Shown piece by piece: positions 5,719 through 5,955 of a stretch of DNA of 5,955 nt. Numbering within the stretch: the first letter of the stretch is position 1; each line of letters begins with the position of its first letter. The position numbers were made by a program, and so were the translations under genes. The notes beneath the pieces were generated by a model that did not search any database, was not told the DNA's origin, and saw only the letters and a list, made by a program, of their open reading frames with translations. The stretch is from Methylovulum sp. Its GTDB lineage: Bacteria; Pseudomonadota; Gammaproteobacteria; Methylococcales; Methylomonadaceae. The stretch is from assembly GCA_016919605.1 (NCBI GenBank), contig JACXTQ010000089.1, positions 1 through 5,955 on the forward strand, in the 5' to 3' direction.

Positions 5719-5765
5719 GATAGGTAGCGCGACATCTTAGCCGCTAACATTTCGCCAAACCTATC
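5719..5765. repeat. Inverted repeat GATAGGT / ACCTATC around a promoter
   Basis: Seven-base arms at 5719-5725 and 5759-5765 enclose the -35 element and most of the spacer of the rightward promoter at 5744-5772. The 33-base gap is long for a single dimer but would suit two-site binding. Candidate only. Confidence 0.22.
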
Positions 5766-5772
5766 CTATACT
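5744..5772 (+). promoter_or_regulatory. Candidate sigma70 promoter for the exported-protein gene
   Basis: -35 CTAACA (5744-5749, 4 of 6) is followed after 17 bp by -10 TATACT (5767-5772, 5 of 6). The predicted start near 5779 gives a leader of about 46 bases, containing the AGGA ribosome binding site at 5814-5817. Confidence 0.45.
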
Positions 5773-5824
5773 GGTTTTACAAAGTGTATACCCGTACTAC
5801 CTCCCCTAAAAACAGGAAGAAAAC

Positions 5825-5955
5825 GTGAAGCATAAACAACAACTTGCACCAGCGGCAACCTTTTTGCTAATGCTATGGGCATTACCCGCCCTATCCGCTA
5901 CCCAGCAGCAGTATATCGACAACATGCTGGCAGGCTCGCTGGCTGACGATGAAGC
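5825..5955 (+). CDS. Exported protein of unknown function, N-terminal part only
   Basis: The first 43 codons are visible before the right edge. The start is GTG at 5825-5827, chosen because AGGA lies 7 bases upstream and because it gives a complete signal peptide: basic VKHKQQ, hydrophobic core TFLLMLWALPAL (12-23), and a likely cleavage after A25 in LSA. The mature part starts TQQQYIDNMLAGSLADDEA, which is helical-looking and polar. There is no lipobox cysteine, so it should be a periplasmic or outer-membrane protein rather than a lipoprotein. Too little is present to assign a family. It is divergent from the thioesterase-parC operon and has its own candidate promoter. CTA leucine codons (three in 43) match those in the left part of the window. 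Confidence 0.75.
   Translation, partial: MKHKQQLAPAATFLLMLWALPALSATQQQYIDNMLAGSLADDE

Larger units (their letters stand above)
5443..5824. other. 382-bp divergent intergenic region with promoters and inverted repeats
   Basis: No supportable gene lies here; ATG frames of 13 codons (5458-5499) and 17 codons (5581-5634) are too short and lack support. The region contains a leftward candidate promoter for the thioesterase-parC operon (5558-5587), a rightward one for the exported-protein gene (5744-5772), and inverted repeats at 5550-5579, 5597-5606 and 5719-5765. The stretch 5630-5730 is AT-rich, with a perfect minus-strand TATAAT at 5702-5697 that lacks a good -35. Confidence 0.6.

Noticed and set aside
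1..5955. Search for CRISPR repeats, insertion sequences, tRNA genes, retron or toxin-antitoxin-like units.
   Set aside because: No regularly spaced repeats, transposase, cloverleaf or paired small genes were seen; the window looks like core chromosome.

Overview
The window reads as an ordinary chromosomal stretch of a gammaproteobacterium with about 50% GC. The clues are a ParC of standard proteobacterial length (744 aa), a DUF3144 gene, a TauE/SafE exporter and an OmpA-family porin with a thrombospondin-type-3 linker. A methanotroph-like or sulfur-oxidising lineage would fit, but that is only a guess from gene style and codon use (frequent CTA leucine codons). No sequence search was possible.

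Layout, left to right. A 5'-partial-window DUF3144 gene runs off the left edge on the minus strand (1-199). A TSUP (TauE/SafE) membrane exporter follows on the minus strand (251-1042). A 527-bp non-coding region (1043-1569) separates it from a divergently transcribed OmpA-family outer-membrane protein on the plus strand (1570-2634), which ends in a clear intrinsic terminator (2661-2687). Convergent to it lies a two-gene minus-strand operon: an acyl-CoA thioesterase of the hotdog family (4948-5442), then parC (2710-4944), with only 3 bases between stop and start. A 382-bp non-coding region (5443-5824) separates this operon from a plus-strand gene for an exported protein that starts at 5825 with GTG and runs off the right edge.

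Both large intergenic regions are divergent promoter regions. By eye I find good sigma70-like promoters for most transcription units: TTAACA-N17-TATAAA for the exporter, TTAACA-N17-TATCCT for the OmpA-like gene, TTGCCA-N18-TATAAA for the thioesterase-parC operon, CTAACA-N17-TATACT for the exported protein, and an extended -10 for the DUF3144 gene. Several inverted repeats overlap or flank them and are candidate operators.

The genes do not form one obvious pathway. They cover envelope structure (OmpA-like protein), anion export (TSUP), acyl-CoA turnover (thioesterase) and chromosome decatenation (ParC). I see no mobile element, CRISPR array, tRNA, rRNA, toxin-antitoxin pair or defence island, and no convincing evidence of a previously undescribed system. 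The most useful leads are the promoter-overlapping inverted repeats, a possible structured leader on the exporter mRNA, the replaced peptidoglycan-contact residue in the OmpA-like protein, and the tight thioesterase-parC coupling.
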